Assembly (NCBI GenBank): GCA_964648005.1
Contig: CAZYKR010000016.1
Span: forward strand, 1-28,743
Direction: 5' to 3'
Length of the DNA: 28,743 nt
Origin: JAGQTE01 sp964648005
GTDB taxonomy: Bacteria > Actinomycetota > Acidimicrobiia > Acidimicrobiales > Acidimicrobilacustridaceae
In this document: positions 1 to 7,909 of the stretch, piece by piece
Layout of the letters: every line of letters begins with the position of its first letter
Position numbering within the stretch: position 1 is the stretch's first letter
Made by a program: the position numbers and the translations under genes
The notes under the pieces: generated by a model
Told to the model about the DNA's origin: nothing
Database searches by the model: none
Seen by the model: the letters and a program-made list of their open reading frames with translations, nothing else

Positions 1-1070
1 GGCCCGGTGCCGAGCGCCACGGGCGCCCCGGCGTCGCCGCCCTCGGCCACCGACGGCTCGAGGGGGATGGCGCCGAGCAGCGGCACGCCGGCGCTCGTGG
101 CAAGCGCCTCGCCACCGCCGGTGCCGAACAGCGGATAGGTCTCGCCGTGGTCGCAGACGAAGGCACTCATGTTCTCGACGACGCCCACGACCCGCAGGTG
201 GCTCTTGCGGGCCATGGTGACGGCGCGCTCGGCGACCTTCTGCGCGGCGCGAGCCGGTGTCGTCACCACGAGCAACTCCGTGCGCGGGAGCAGGCGGGCG
301 AGGCCCATCTGGACGTCGCCGGTGCCGGGTGGCAGGTCGATGAGCAGGTAGTCGAGATCACCCCAGTCGACGTCCTCGAGGAAGTGCTGCACGGCGCGGT
401 TGAGCATGAGACCGCGCCACATGAGGGCATCGGTCTCGTCGTCGACGAGGAACCCCATCGACACGACGCGCAGCGTGCCGTCGCCGACCTTGCGCTCGTT
501 GGGGGTGATGTGCGTCTGCCCGTCGGCGCCCTTCGCCGCGTCGAGCCGCCCCTCGATGCCCGCCATGCGCGGCACCGAGAACCCCCAGATGTCGGCATCG
601 AGCACCCCGACCGTCAGACCACGCTGGGCGAGCGCGGCAGCCAGGTTCACCGTGACCGAGGACTTGCCGACGCCGCCCTTGCCCGAAGCGACGGCGAGCA
701 CCTTTGTGGTGGGCGGGACCCGGGTGTCGGGAGCGCGCTCCTGTGCGCGGGCGCGAGCGCGCGCCATGGTGGCGGCCTTCTCCTCGCCCGTGAGCTCGGT
801 CCACGTGAACGTCACCCGCTCGACGCCGGGCAGCGACTCGACCCGGGCACGGGCGTCGCGCTGGATCTGTGCACGCAGTTGGCATCCGGCGGTGGTAAGG
901 GCGATGGTCACGTCGACGTGGTCGCCGTCGACGACGACGTCCTTGGCCATGCCGAGCTCCACGATGTCGGCGCCGAGCTCCGGGTCGATGACCCCGCGGA
1001 GCAGCTCGCGCACGTCGTCAGCTGAGACGGCCGGGGTGCCGACGGCGTCGTCCTTGGCAGAAGAGCTCAC
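1..1070 (-). CDS. mrp: Mrp/ApbC-family P-loop ATPase, Fe-S cluster carrier (3' end cut by window)
   Basis: The protein is read from a GTG at 1070 to the window edge, giving 356 codons with the C-terminus missing. Residues about 15-90 form a MIP18/DUF59-type domain containing LRGVIDPELG. A deviant Walker A, GKGGVGKS, follows at residues 130-137, which is typical of the Mrp/NBP35/MinD class. Family members bind and transfer [4Fe-4S] clusters to apoproteins in the cytoplasm in an ATP-dependent way. Where many Mrp proteins have a CxxC near ENMS, this one reads ENMSAFVCDHGE with only one cysteine, so the usual bridging pair may be absent or placed elsewhere. It diverges from the SufR-like regulator at 1111 with only 40 bases between the starts, which suggests a shared regulatory region for Fe-S functions. 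The family is clear; the cluster-binding mode is inferred. Confidence 0.9.
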   Translation of the reverse strand, partial: MSSSAKDDAVGTPAVSADDVRELLRGVIDPELGADIVELGMAKDVVVDGDHVDVTIALTTAGCQLRAQIQRDARARVESLPGVERVTFTWTELTGEEKAATMARARARAQERAPDTRVPPTTKVLAVASGKGGVGKSSVTVNLAAALAQRGLTVGVLDADIWGFSVPRMAGIEGRLDAAKGADGQTHITPNERKVGDGTLRVVSMGFLVDDETDALMWRGLMLNRAVQHFLEDVDWGDLDYLLIDLPPGTGDVQMGLARLLPRTELLVVTTPARAAQKVAERAVTMARKSHLRVVGVVENMSAFVCDHGETYPLFGTGGGEALATSAGVPLLGAIPLEPSVAEGGDAGAPVALGTG

Positions 1071-1098
1071 GGCACTGATTCTACCGGGGCTGGCCGTG

Positions 1099-1104
1099 TA
1101 AACT
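1099..1104 (+). promoter_or_regulatory. Candidate -10 element (TAAACT) giving a leaderless transcript
   Basis: TAAACT ends six bases before the GTG start at 1111, so transcription would begin at or next to the start codon. No Shine-Dalgarno sequence is visible upstream of that GTG. Both points fit leaderless expression, which is common in actinobacteria. No convincing -35 box was seen. Confidence 0.4.
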
Positions 1105-1110
1105 GGATCC

Positions 1111-1803
1111 GTGACCGGCGACCCGATGACGGCTGGCCCATCGGGCGAGGGCAGCACGACCTCCGTGCTCCCACCGCTTGAGGTGCTCAAGGCACTCGGC
1201 GACGATTCGCGGCGGCGCATCTACGAGCTGCTCGCCGCTGCGGCCGCCCCGCTGTCGACGGCGGAGGTCGCCGGCCTGGCGGGGTTGCACCCGAACACGG
1301 TGCGCCCACACCTGGAACGGTTGCGTGAGGCAGGCCTGGTCGAGGTGGTCATCGCCTCGACGGGCTCGGTCGGGCGGCCACAGCACCGCTACCGGACCTG
1401 CGGCGCCTTCGCCTCCACCGACGCAGCGCAGGCAATGCTGTGCCGATCGCTGCTGACCGTTGCCGCCGATGCCGGCATCGACGGCGATGACATGGTCGAC
1501 CTGGGCCGCGAGCAGGGGCGTCGCGACGGCGCCGCTGCCCACGGCGACGCCTTGGCGGCACTCGAAGCGCAACAGCAGCGCCTCGGCTTCGCGCCGACGG
1601 TCACCGGTCGGCCGGCGGCATCGACCATGACGTTCGGACACTGCCCCTTCCGCGAGCTCGCCGAGGAGCGGCCCGACCTGGTGTGCGCCTTGCACAGCGG
1701 CTTGGTCGCCGGGCTCGTCGACGAGGTCGGTGACTGCGCCGTGCGCGCCTTCCATCCGCTCGTCGAGCGCGAGCCGTGCCGTGTGGACCTGGTGGCGAGA
1801 TGA
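1111..1803 (+). CDS. SufR-like winged-helix regulator with four C-terminal cysteines
   Basis: This is a 230-residue protein with a GTG start. Residues about 20-90 form an ArsR/DeoR-like winged helix (LEVLKALGDDSRRRIYELL, then HPNTVRPHLERLREAGLV and a GRPQHRY wing). The C-terminal half has cysteines at 178, 192, 209 and 223. SufR-type repressors carry C-terminal cysteines that ligate an Fe-S cluster and use it to sense cluster supply. The gene lies between mrp (divergent) and an ErpA/IscA-type gene (58 bases downstream, same strand), and both neighbours act in Fe-S assembly, which supports an Fe-S-responsive role. The family fold is well supported. The ligand and targets are inferred. A generic ArsR-family regulator is the alternative. 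Confidence 0.75.
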   Translation: MTGDPMTAGPSGEGSTTSVLPPLEVLKALGDDSRRRIYELLAAAAAPLSTAEVAGLAGLHPNTVRPHLERLREAGLVEVVIASTGSVGRPQHRYRTCGAFASTDAAQAMLCRSLLTVAADAGIDGDDMVDLGREQGRRDGAAAHGDALAALEAQQQRLGFAPTVTGRPAASTMTFGHCPFRELAEERPDLVCALHSGLVAGLVDEVGDCAVRAFHPLVEREPCRVDLVAR

Positions 1804-1861
1804 CCGGTCCGCCCGTTCCCCCGCTACCCTTTCCGACCGCGATCACCCCAAGGAGACCCTG

Positions 1862-2182
1862 ATGATCACGCTCACCGACACCGCATCGTCCAAGGTCAAG
1901 GAGCTCATCACCGCCGAGGGTGACGAGGCGCTGATGTTGCGCGTCGCCGTCCGGCCCGGCGGGTGTTCGGGCTTCTCGTACGAGATGTTCTTCGACACCG
2001 AGAAGGCCGCCGATGACGTGACGCAGGAGCACGCCGGCGTGCGCGTCGTGGTCGACCCGGCGAGCGCCCAGTACCTCAGCGGCGCCACGCTCGACTACAA
2101 GGACGGCCTCTCGGGCGCCGGGTTCTCGATCAACAACCCGAACGCCGAGCGCACCTGCGGCTGCGGCAACAGCTTCTGCTGA
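1862..2182 (+). CDS. erpA: A-type Fe-S carrier / iron-sulfur insertion protein (ErpA/IscA family)
   Basis: This is a 106-residue protein, the usual family length. The ATG start is preceded by AAGGAG at a suitable distance. The three conserved cysteines are present: C35 in RPGGCSGFSYEM, and C99 and C101 in the terminal CGCGNSFC. Together they bind an Fe-S cluster or iron between subunits. Members receive clusters from the scaffold and insert them into target enzymes in the cytoplasm. The gene follows the SufR-like regulator and may be controlled by it. The next gene is convergent, with a strong hairpin between them. Assignment to ErpA rather than IscA or SufA cannot be settled from sequence alone. 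Confidence 0.92.
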   Translation: MITLTDTASSKVKELITAEGDEALMLRVAVRPGGCSGFSYEMFFDTEKAADDVTQEHAGVRVVVDPASAQYLSGATLDYKDGLSGAGFSINNPNAERTCGCGNSFC

Positions 2183-2220
2183 GCTCGCCGCGGCCTCGGC
2201 CGCACCGCTGATCGCACGTT

Positions 2221-2247
2221 CGCTGCCGCCCCTGACGGGCGGCAGCG
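2221..2247. terminator. Bidirectional terminator-like hairpin between convergent genes
   Basis: A perfect 11-base-pair stem (2221-2231 with 2237-2247) closes a five-base CTGAC loop. It lies in the 93-base gap between two convergent genes. There is no clear T-run, as is common for high-GC actinobacterial terminators. Confidence 0.7.
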
Positions 2248-2275
2248 GCGCGTCAGCCGCTCCGGGCCGACGGTC

Positions 2276-3235
2276 TCAGGCCGAGGCGGTGTCCAGCGCT
2301 TGGCGGATCTCGGACGCGTCGAAGACGTTGTCGAGCCGCTCGGTCACGGTGCCGTCGGCGGTGGCGACGTACAGCGCCGGTTCGTAGGTGAGCCCGAACG
2401 ACTCCACGGCGTCGACGAGGCTCACCGGGCCTGACGTCGGCGCGGTCTTGTAGATCTCGCAGTGGATGAACTGGGTGCCGGCGTGGTTCTTCTGCTCCGC
2501 CATGAACAGGTCGAGCGTCGGTCCGCACACACCGATCTGGCAGAACGCCGGGGTCGAGAACAGCAAGGCGATGGGTGCGTCGTCCGCGAGCGCCATGGTG
2601 AGGGACGTGTCGTGCAGCGGGCACGGTTCGGGCTGCCGCGTGCAGATCGGGTCGGTGCCGAGCGGGTCGTCGAACGTGGGCGTGGCGACGTCGCGCAGCT
2701 GCTGGCCGGGCAACACCAGATCGGTCGGGCTGGTGGCGCTGACCATGAAGGTCTGCTCGACCTCCTTGCCGTCGATGACGGTGCGGGCCGTGTGGGCGCC
2801 GGTGGTCGTGGGTGTGAACCGGACGGGGTAATAGCCGATGGGGATGCCCTCGTTGTGGCGGGGGACGACGATCGGGTCGCCGATCGGCCCACCCGTGGTG
2901 ACCACCGTGAAGGTCAGCTCGTTCGGGCCGTCCTTGGTGGCGACGCCATCGGCGTCGCCGACGGCGAAGGGCAGACGCGTGGGGGTGTTCACCACCGCCA
3001 GCGCGTTCGGATCGAACACGGCGATGAGGGACGGACCCGTCGCCTTGGAGGCCGACGAGCCGGGTGTCGACCCGCTCGTGCCGGTCGAGGTCTCCGACGA
3101 GGACGAGCAGGCGCCGAGGAGTCCAGCCCCTGCCACACCGGCGGCGCCGAGGAGCACGGCGCGGCGGCTCAGCGCCGGGGCCGAGGAGGTGCGCACGTCG
3201 GACGATCGGTTCGGCTGGCGCCGGCGTGGGGACAT
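2276..3235 (-). CDS. Tat-exported lipoprotein with C-terminal thioredoxin-like domain
   Basis: This is a 319-residue protein with an ATG start and GAGGAG upstream. The N-terminus carries a twin-arginine signal (SRRAVLLG, residues 23-30), a hydrophobic stretch and a lipobox LLGAC with the acylated cysteine at 43. A Ser/Thr-rich linker follows. The middle part looks beta-rich and may be an immunoglobulin-like extracellular domain. Residues about 220-315 resemble a thioredoxin fold: LLFSTPAFCQIGVCGPTLD has cysteines at 232 and 237, spaced C-x4-C, with a later EPALYVAT segment. The protein is probably membrane-anchored on the outer face, possibly in redox or metal handling. The C-x4-C spacing differs from the classic CxxC and is closer to SCO or peroxiredoxin-like proteins. 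The exact function is unknown. Confidence 0.75.
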   Translation of the reverse strand: MSPRRRQPNRSSDVRTSSAPALSRRAVLLGAAGVAGAGLLGACSSSSETSTGTSGSTPGSSASKATGPSLIAVFDPNALAVVNTPTRLPFAVGDADGVATKDGPNELTFTVVTTGGPIGDPIVVPRHNEGIPIGYYPVRFTPTTTGAHTARTVIDGKEVEQTFMVSATSPTDLVLPGQQLRDVATPTFDDPLGTDPICTRQPEPCPLHDTSLTMALADDAPIALLFSTPAFCQIGVCGPTLDLFMAEQKNHAGTQFIHCEIYKTAPTSGPVSLVDAVESFGLTYEPALYVATADGTVTERLDNVFDASEIRQALDTASA

Positions 3236-3334
3236 CGCGCTGCTCCTCGGGTTCGGTCGCGGCCGCCTCCGAACCTATCCTCCACCACGGTCCGGACCGC
3301 ATCGGGCGAGCCGATGCAGACCGACTGTTCCCCC

Positions 3335-4930
3335 ATGACCGACGACCCGAACGCTCCGACCCCCGACACAGCCTCGTTGGCCTTCTCGCTCGACGGCGTC
3401 GGCGTGACGGTGCCCGACGACGGACGCAGCCTGCTCGACGTGCTGCGCGACGACCTCGGTGTGCGTAGCGCCAAGGACGGCTGCAGCCCGCAGGGTCAGT
3501 GCGGGTGCTGCACGGTGCTCGTCGACGGGCAGCCGCGGGTGGCGTGCGTGACGCCGGCGCGTCGCGTGGCGGGCCGGGAGGTGACCACGCTCGACGGTCT
3601 CGACGTCGACCGACGCGATCGGTGGGCGTCTGCCCTCTGCGCCGTCGGGGGCAGCCAGTGCGGGTTCTGCACGCCGGGCATCGTCGTGCGGCTCGAGGCG
3701 CACCGGGCCAGGACCGGAGGCCTCGACCGGTCCGCGATCGACAAGGCCCTGGCCGCGCACCTGTGCCGCTGCACCGGGTGGCAGACGATCGTCGAAGCGG
3801 CAGTCGACGTGTCAGGCGCCGCCGACAGTCCGGCGGGCGGGGGCATGCGCGGCCGCGACCTCGATGCCGCGGCGCGCCGGGCCACGCTCGAGGGGGGCGC
3901 GCCCCAGCGGGTCGGACCCGACGTGGCGCTGGGCGCGGGCGGGTTCGCTGCCGACACCGCTCCGGACGACGCCTTGGTGGCGGTGCCCGACGGTGCCGGC
4001 GGCTGGGTCGTGGCCGAGTCTCTGGCGGCGGCGCGCTGGGCGGCCGGCAAGGTGCAGGGTCGGCGCACCACCGTGCGGCCGGCGCCTCCTCTCGACGTCC
4101 CGCCGGGGGAGTGGTTGCGCACGCTGCGGACGTCGTGGGTCGACCCCGCGTACCTCGAGACCGACACGTCGTGGTGCGTGCCGGGCGGTACGCCGGCCTC
4201 GCCGCTGTCGAACGGCGGCGCGTTCGGGGGCAAGGTCGACTCGCCGCTGCCGGAGGTGGCGCGCCGACTGGCGGACGAGCACGGCCGGGCCGTGCGGGTC
4301 GTGTGGTCGCGCGAAGACACCGTCCGCAACGGACCCAAGCGCCCACCGATCGCCGCCGGGGTGCGCGCCGACGGGACGGGCGTGGTGCGCGTCGCCCGAA
4401 CGCCGGGCATCGCCGAGCGGATCGCCGCCGTGGCGCCGGGGCTCGAGGTGGTCGAGGTCGACGTCGCCGGACCACCGACGTCGGCGGCCATCCGTGGTGC
4501 GGGCTGGGTCGAGGCGGCCGTGCTGCTCGACGCCTGTGCCGACGACGGCGCCGAACACGTCGCCGACATCCGGTCGCCCGAGGGGGCGCGGGCGACGGCG
4601 CGCTGGCGCACCGATGGCGTCGTGGAGGTGCACCTGTGGTGCGGCGAGGTCCTCGACGCCGTCGTCGCCCGCTCCTATGCCATCGGCGCTGCGCATCTCG
4701 GCATCTCGTGGGTGCGCAGCGAGGGGCTGGCGGTCGACGCCGACGGCGAGGTCGGCGACCTGACCGTGCGGTCGTTCGGGGTGCTGCGCGCCGCCGACAC
4801 CCCCCAGATCGAGGTCGTGATCGAGCCTGCCGACCGTGCGGCGGTGCCCGGATCGGATGCCGTGCTCGCGGCGGTGGCCGCCGCCACCTGGCGCCGCGAC
4901 GGCTTCGGCGGGGTGTGGCCGACGCACTGA
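3335..4930 (+). CDS. Compact fusion of a [2Fe-2S] domain with xanthine dehydrogenase-like segments
   Basis: This protein has 531 residues from the ATG at 3335. An in-frame ATG at 3314 would add seven residues. Neither start has a strong ribosome site. Residues 10-165 are a complete small-subunit module: a plant-type cluster motif with C50, C56, C59 and C71 (CSPQGQCGCC), then CGFCTPG and CRCTGW for the second [2Fe-2S] cluster. The remainder contains pieces typical of the molybdopterin subunit, such as NGGAFGGKVDSPLPEVARRL, RVVWSREDT and a terminal GVLRAADTPQIEVV. It is only about 360 residues, where the normal large subunit has about 700 or more. Several substrate and cofactor regions therefore appear to be missing, and catalysis is uncertain. 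It may be an electron-transfer or degenerate hydroxylase. No Moco genes or separate large subunit are adjacent. Confidence 0.75.
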   Translation: MTDDPNAPTPDTASLAFSLDGVGVTVPDDGRSLLDVLRDDLGVRSAKDGCSPQGQCGCCTVLVDGQPRVACVTPARRVAGREVTTLDGLDVDRRDRWASALCAVGGSQCGFCTPGIVVRLEAHRARTGGLDRSAIDKALAAHLCRCTGWQTIVEAAVDVSGAADSPAGGGMRGRDLDAAARRATLEGGAPQRVGPDVALGAGGFAADTAPDDALVAVPDGAGGWVVAESLAAARWAAGKVQGRRTTVRPAPPLDVPPGEWLRTLRTSWVDPAYLETDTSWCVPGGTPASPLSNGGAFGGKVDSPLPEVARRLADEHGRAVRVVWSREDTVRNGPKRPPIAAGVRADGTGVVRVARTPGIAERIAAVAPGLEVVEVDVAGPPTSAAIRGAGWVEAAVLLDACADDGAEHVADIRSPEGARATARWRTDGVVEVHLWCGEVLDAVVARSYAIGAAHLGISWVRSEGLAVDADGEVGDLTVRSFGVLRAADTPQIEVVIEPADRAAVPGSDAVLAAVAAATWRRDGFGGVWPTH

Positions 4931-4988
4931 TCGGCGTGTCGATCCCGCCGGCGGTCTACCGTCGTGCCGAGTCACCGAGGAGCCACCC

Positions 4989-5339
4989 ATGACCACCCCC
5001 ATCGGGCCCTATACGCCGATCGTGCGTGCCGGCGACCTGCTCATCTGCTCCGGCCAGGTGGGGTTGGTCGACGGCGCCGTCGTGCCGGGCGGTGTGGCCG
5101 CCGAGACGCGCCAGGCGATCGCCAACATCGAAGCGCTGCTCGTGGCCGAGGGGGCGGCGCTCACCGATGTGGTGAAGACGACGGTCTTCCTGCGCCACAT
5201 GCGCGACTACCCGATCATGAACGAGGTATACGTCGAGTGCTTCGGCGACCATCGTCCGGCTCGCTCGACGGTGGCGGTGGTGGAGCTTCCCGCGGTGGCG
5301 CTCGTCGAGGTCGAGGCCTGGGCGCACGTCGGCCGGTGA
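4989..5339 (+). CDS. RidA/YjgF family protein (enamine/imine deaminase-like)
   Basis: This is a 116-residue protein with an ATG start and GAGGAG upstream. Family hallmarks are GPYTP near the N-terminus, SGQVGL, a Lys/Thr strand (VVKTTVFL) and the signature RPARSTVAVVELP, in which R92 corresponds to the carboxylate-binding arginine of RidA. E109 in VEVEAWA is the usual acidic residue. RidA proteins hydrolyse reactive 2-aminoacrylate-type imines released by PLP enzymes. Subfamily members differ in substrate, and this one cannot be narrowed further. It follows the [2Fe-2S] fusion gene by 58 bases on the same strand. Confidence 0.9.
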   Translation: MTTPIGPYTPIVRAGDLLICSGQVGLVDGAVVPGGVAAETRQAIANIEALLVAEGAALTDVVKTTVFLRHMRDYPIMNEVYVECFGDHRPARSTVAVVELPAVALVEVEAWAHVGR

Positions 5340-5396
5340 GGCCGGCCTTCGCCGCAAGGCTTGAGTGCGTGCGGCCGTGTCGGCCAGACTGACGCC

Positions 5397-5570
5397 ATGC
5401 CCGAGTGGTTCGGACCGGCCGTCATCATCGTCGTCCTCGTCGTCGCCATCCCCGTCGGCGTGCTGATCAGCGGCGCCGTGGCCGCGGGCATCCTGGGGTT
5501 CTTCACCCAGAAGGCGGCGGCTGACGCCTACGCCGACACCGAGTACGTCGAGCTCGGTAACCAGGGCTGA
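5397..5570 (+). CDS. Small single-pass membrane protein, unrecognised
   Basis: This is a 57-residue open frame from an ATG at 5397. A hydrophobic stretch (residues about 5-36, rich in Ile, Val, Ala and Gly, followed by FF) is a clear transmembrane helix. It is followed by a short polar tail (QKAAADAYADTEY). No ribosome site is obvious. It lies 57 bases after the RidA gene and converges on glnR. Function is unknown. Codon usage and the strong hydrophobic segment favour a real gene. Confidence 0.55.
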   Translation: MPEWFGPAVIIVVLVVAIPVGVLISGAVAAGILGFFTQKAAADAYADTEYVELGNQG

Positions 5571-5625
5571 GGGTTTCCGACGCGTCGCGGGCGGAGCCTC
5601 GCATCGCGCGGTGCCGGCGGCTCGC

Positions 5626-6306
5626 TCAGATGCCCCAGCGGCTCTGACCGAAGCGGTAGCCGACCGAGCGCACGGTCTGGATCAGACCGGCGTGCTCCTC
5701 ACCGAGCTTGGCGCGCAGGCGTCGGATGTGGACGTCGACCGTACGGGCGCCGCCGTAGTAGTCGTACCCCCACACCCGTGACAGCAGCGTCTCTCGGGTG
5801 AAGACCTTCCCCGGGTGCGACGCGAGGAACTTCAGCAGCTCGTACTCCATGTAGGTGAGGTCGAGCGGTTCGCCGCCGATGGCCGCCTGGTAGGTCTCGA
5901 GGTTGAGCATGAGATCGCCGTACTCGACCAGCTCGGGACGGGTGCCCTGGCCGGTCCGCCAGAAGAGGTGCTTGAGCCGTGCCTCGAGCTCTCGGGGGTG
6001 AAACGGCGAGAGGCAGAAGTCGTCGAAGAGGTCCTCGCGCAGCTCGAGGTCGGCCAGCTGCGCCCCGGTGACGAGCAGCAGCAGCGGTTCGAGGGGCAGG
6101 TCGCCTTTTCGCAGGCTGCGGCAGAGGGCGAAGGCGCCGTCGGGGTCGGCGTCGGCGCTGATCACCGCACCGGCCCATCCGTCCTCCGGGGCGTCGGCGA
6201 GGGCAGCCTCTTCGGACGCGACCGCCTTCCACGGATACCCGGCCAAGTCGAGCACCTGCGCCAGCTCGGGTGGCGGCGGGTCGGGGTAGAGGAGCAGCGG
6301 TTCCAT
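5626..6306 (-). CDS. glnR: GlnR-type orphan response regulator of nitrogen metabolism
   Basis: This is a 226-residue protein of the OmpR/PhoB architecture. The C-terminal winged helix (residues about 125-220) reads LDLTYMEYELLKFLASHPG, then FTRETLLSRVWGYDYYGG, RTVDVHIRRLRAKLG and VRSVGYRFG, which is close to actinobacterial GlnR. The N-terminal receiver is degenerate: the region around AVISADADPDGA lacks a normal phospho-aspartate pocket and its loop is shortened. This is typical of GlnR, which works without a partner kinase. The gene starts 21 bases after the glnA2-like gene, so the two are probably co-transcribed. GlnR controls ammonium assimilation genes such as the three glutamine synthetases next to it. 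No histidine kinase is nearby. Confidence 0.85.
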   Translation of the reverse strand: MEPLLLYPDPPPPELAQVLDLAGYPWKAVASEEAALADAPEDGWAGAVISADADPDGAFALCRSLRKGDLPLEPLLLLVTGAQLADLELREDLFDDFCLSPFHPRELEARLKHLFWRTGQGTRPELVEYGDLMLNLETYQAAIGGEPLDLTYMEYELLKFLASHPGKVFTRETLLSRVWGYDYYGGARTVDVHIRRLRAKLGEEHAGLIQTVRSVGYRFGQSRWGI

Positions 6307-6327
6307 GGTCGGGTCCGGTCGATCGCC

Positions 6328-7665
6328 TCAGACGTTCGGAAGGTAGCGCTCGATCTCGAACGGGGTCACACGGGTCTTGTAGTCCATCCACTCTGACTGC
6401 TTGTTGCGCAGGAACCACTCGAAGATGTGCTCGCCGAGCGCCTCGGCGACCAGGTCCGAGCGCTTCATCACCTCGAGGGCGTCGAACAGGGACTGGGGGA
6501 GGGACTCGATGCCCTCGGCGGCCCGCTCCTCCTGGGTCATGGCGAAGACGTTGGCCTCTGCCTCGGGCGGCAGCTCGTAGCCCTCTTCGATGCCCCGCAT
6601 GCCGGCGGCGAGGATCACCGAGAACGCCAGGTACGGGTTGCAGGCGGGGTCGGGCGAACGGAACTCGATGCGGGTGGACGACTGCTTCCCGGCCTTGATG
6701 AGCGGCACCCGCACCAGCGCTGACTGGTTGTTGCGCGCCCAGGTCAGGTACGTCGGTGCCTCGTAGCCCACGATCAGGCGCTTGTACGAGTTGACGAGCT
6801 GGTTCGTGACCGCAGTGATCTCAGGCGCGTGGCGGAGCAGGCCGGCGATGAACTGGTAGGCGACCTTGGACAGACCGTACGGATCGCCGGCCTCGTAGAA
6901 GGCGTTCTCGTCGCCCTCGAACAGGGAGAGGTGCGTGTGCATGCCCGACCCCTGCACGCCGCTGAGCGGCTTGGGCATGAACGTGGCGTACACGCCGGCT
7001 TCCATCGCGATCTCCCGCACGACGAGGCGGAACGTCATGACGTTGTCGGCCATCGACAGGGCGTCGGAGTAGCGCAGGTCGATCTCGTGCTGGGACGGCG
7101 CGTCCTCGTGGAACGAGTACTCGACGGGGATGCCCATCGATTCGAGCATGTGGATGGTGCGCTTGCGCAGATCGCTGGCGACGTCGGCGGTGGTGAGGTC
7201 GAAGTACGAGCCCGAGTCGAGGGGCTCGGGCTCGCCGTTGGCCGGGTTGCCCGAGGCGAAGTAGAAGAACTCCATCTCGGGAGCGGCCATGAACGTGAAG
7301 CCCCGCTCGCGCACCCGGTCGAGGTTGCGCTTGAGCACCTGGCGGGGGTCGCCCTCGAACGGGCTGCCGTCGTGGTTGACGATGTCGCAGAACATGCGGG
7401 CCGACATGTCGTCGGCGCGGTCCCAGGGCAGCAACTCGAAGGTGGCGGGGTCGGGCTTGGCGAGGACGTCGGCCTCTTGGACCCGGCTGAAGCCGTTGAT
7501 GGCCGAGCCGTCGAAGTGCATGCCCTCCTCGAAGGCGCTCTCGAGCTCGGCCGGGGAGATGGCAACCGACTTGAGCTGTCCGAGCACGTCGGTGAACCAC
7601 AGGCGGATCAGGCGGACCCCGCGCTCCTCGACGGTGCGCAGCACGTATTCCCGCTGGCGTTCCAT
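6328..7665 (-). CDS. glnA2: Glutamine synthetase-like protein, GlnA2 type (GSI fold)
   Basis: The protein has 445 residues from the ATG at 7665. This start matches the usual GlnA2 N-terminus (MERQREYVLRTVEERGV). GSI motifs are present: HFDGSAINGF, the metal-binding APEMEFF, SFHEDAPSQHEIDLR, GSGMHTHLSLF, NSYKRL and RIEFRSPDPACNPYLAF. At the position of the adenylylation tyrosine the sequence reads ANVFAMTQEE, so adenylylation control is probably absent. Family members include true glutamine synthetases and gamma-glutamyl-polyamine synthetases; the family assignment is firm, the substrate less so. It diverges from glnII across a 244-base region holding a candidate GlnR site, and glnR follows it. 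Confidence 0.88.
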   Translation of the reverse strand: MERQREYVLRTVEERGVRLIRLWFTDVLGQLKSVAISPAELESAFEEGMHFDGSAINGFSRVQEADVLAKPDPATFELLPWDRADDMSARMFCDIVNHDGSPFEGDPRQVLKRNLDRVRERGFTFMAAPEMEFFYFASGNPANGEPEPLDSGSYFDLTTADVASDLRKRTIHMLESMGIPVEYSFHEDAPSQHEIDLRYSDALSMADNVMTFRLVVREIAMEAGVYATFMPKPLSGVQGSGMHTHLSLFEGDENAFYEAGDPYGLSKVAYQFIAGLLRHAPEITAVTNQLVNSYKRLIVGYEAPTYLTWARNNQSALVRVPLIKAGKQSSTRIEFRSPDPACNPYLAFSVILAAGMRGIEEGYELPPEAEANVFAMTQEERAAEGIESLPQSLFDALEVMKRSDLVAEALGEHIFEWFLRNKQSEWMDYKTRVTPFEIERYLPNV

Positions 7666-7728
7666 AGGGCGCCATGATGACCCATCCGCCCCCTCGTTTG
7701 CGACGTGAGAAGCCGTGTTTGCAGGCCA

Positions 7729-7756
7729 GTTCACACTCCGTTCACATAGGTGCAAC
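7729..7756 (-). promoter_or_regulatory. Candidate GlnR operator in the glnA2/glnII divergent region
   Basis: On the minus strand two GTGAAC half-sites lie exactly 11 bases apart (7745-7740 and 7734-7729). They are preceded by a third, weaker TTGCAC site. The spacing of the AC dinucleotides (n8 then n9) resembles the AC-n9-AC arrangement described for actinobacterial GlnR boxes. The site lies 64-91 bases upstream of the glnA2 start and about 155 bases upstream of glnII. The remainder of the 244-base intergenic region holds an inverted repeat (7790-7796 with 7824-7830) that could be a leader hairpin of glnII. Confidence 0.45.
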
Positions 7757-7909
7757 GGGTCAGAAATCGGGTGCTGAAAGCCTCATCGCCGGTCGGAGCG
7801 GCACCGGTGTGCCCGGAGCACCGCCGACCGTTTGAGAAGAAGGCACCGACGTGCAAGTGTCGGGACCCGTTGGACCGCGGCCTGGCCGCACATGAACCGA
7901 GGAGCCTCC

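Noticed and set aside
2462..3334. Upstream extension of the [2Fe-2S] fusion frame
   Set aside because: It lies antisense to the Tat lipoprotein and has no domain character. The ferredoxin domain begins only after the ATG at 3335 (or 3314).
2253..4475. Long minus-strand open frame (740 residues)
   Set aside because: It is very Arg/Pro-rich and covers the lipoprotein and the [2Fe-2S] fusion gene in other frames; it is a high-GC shadow.
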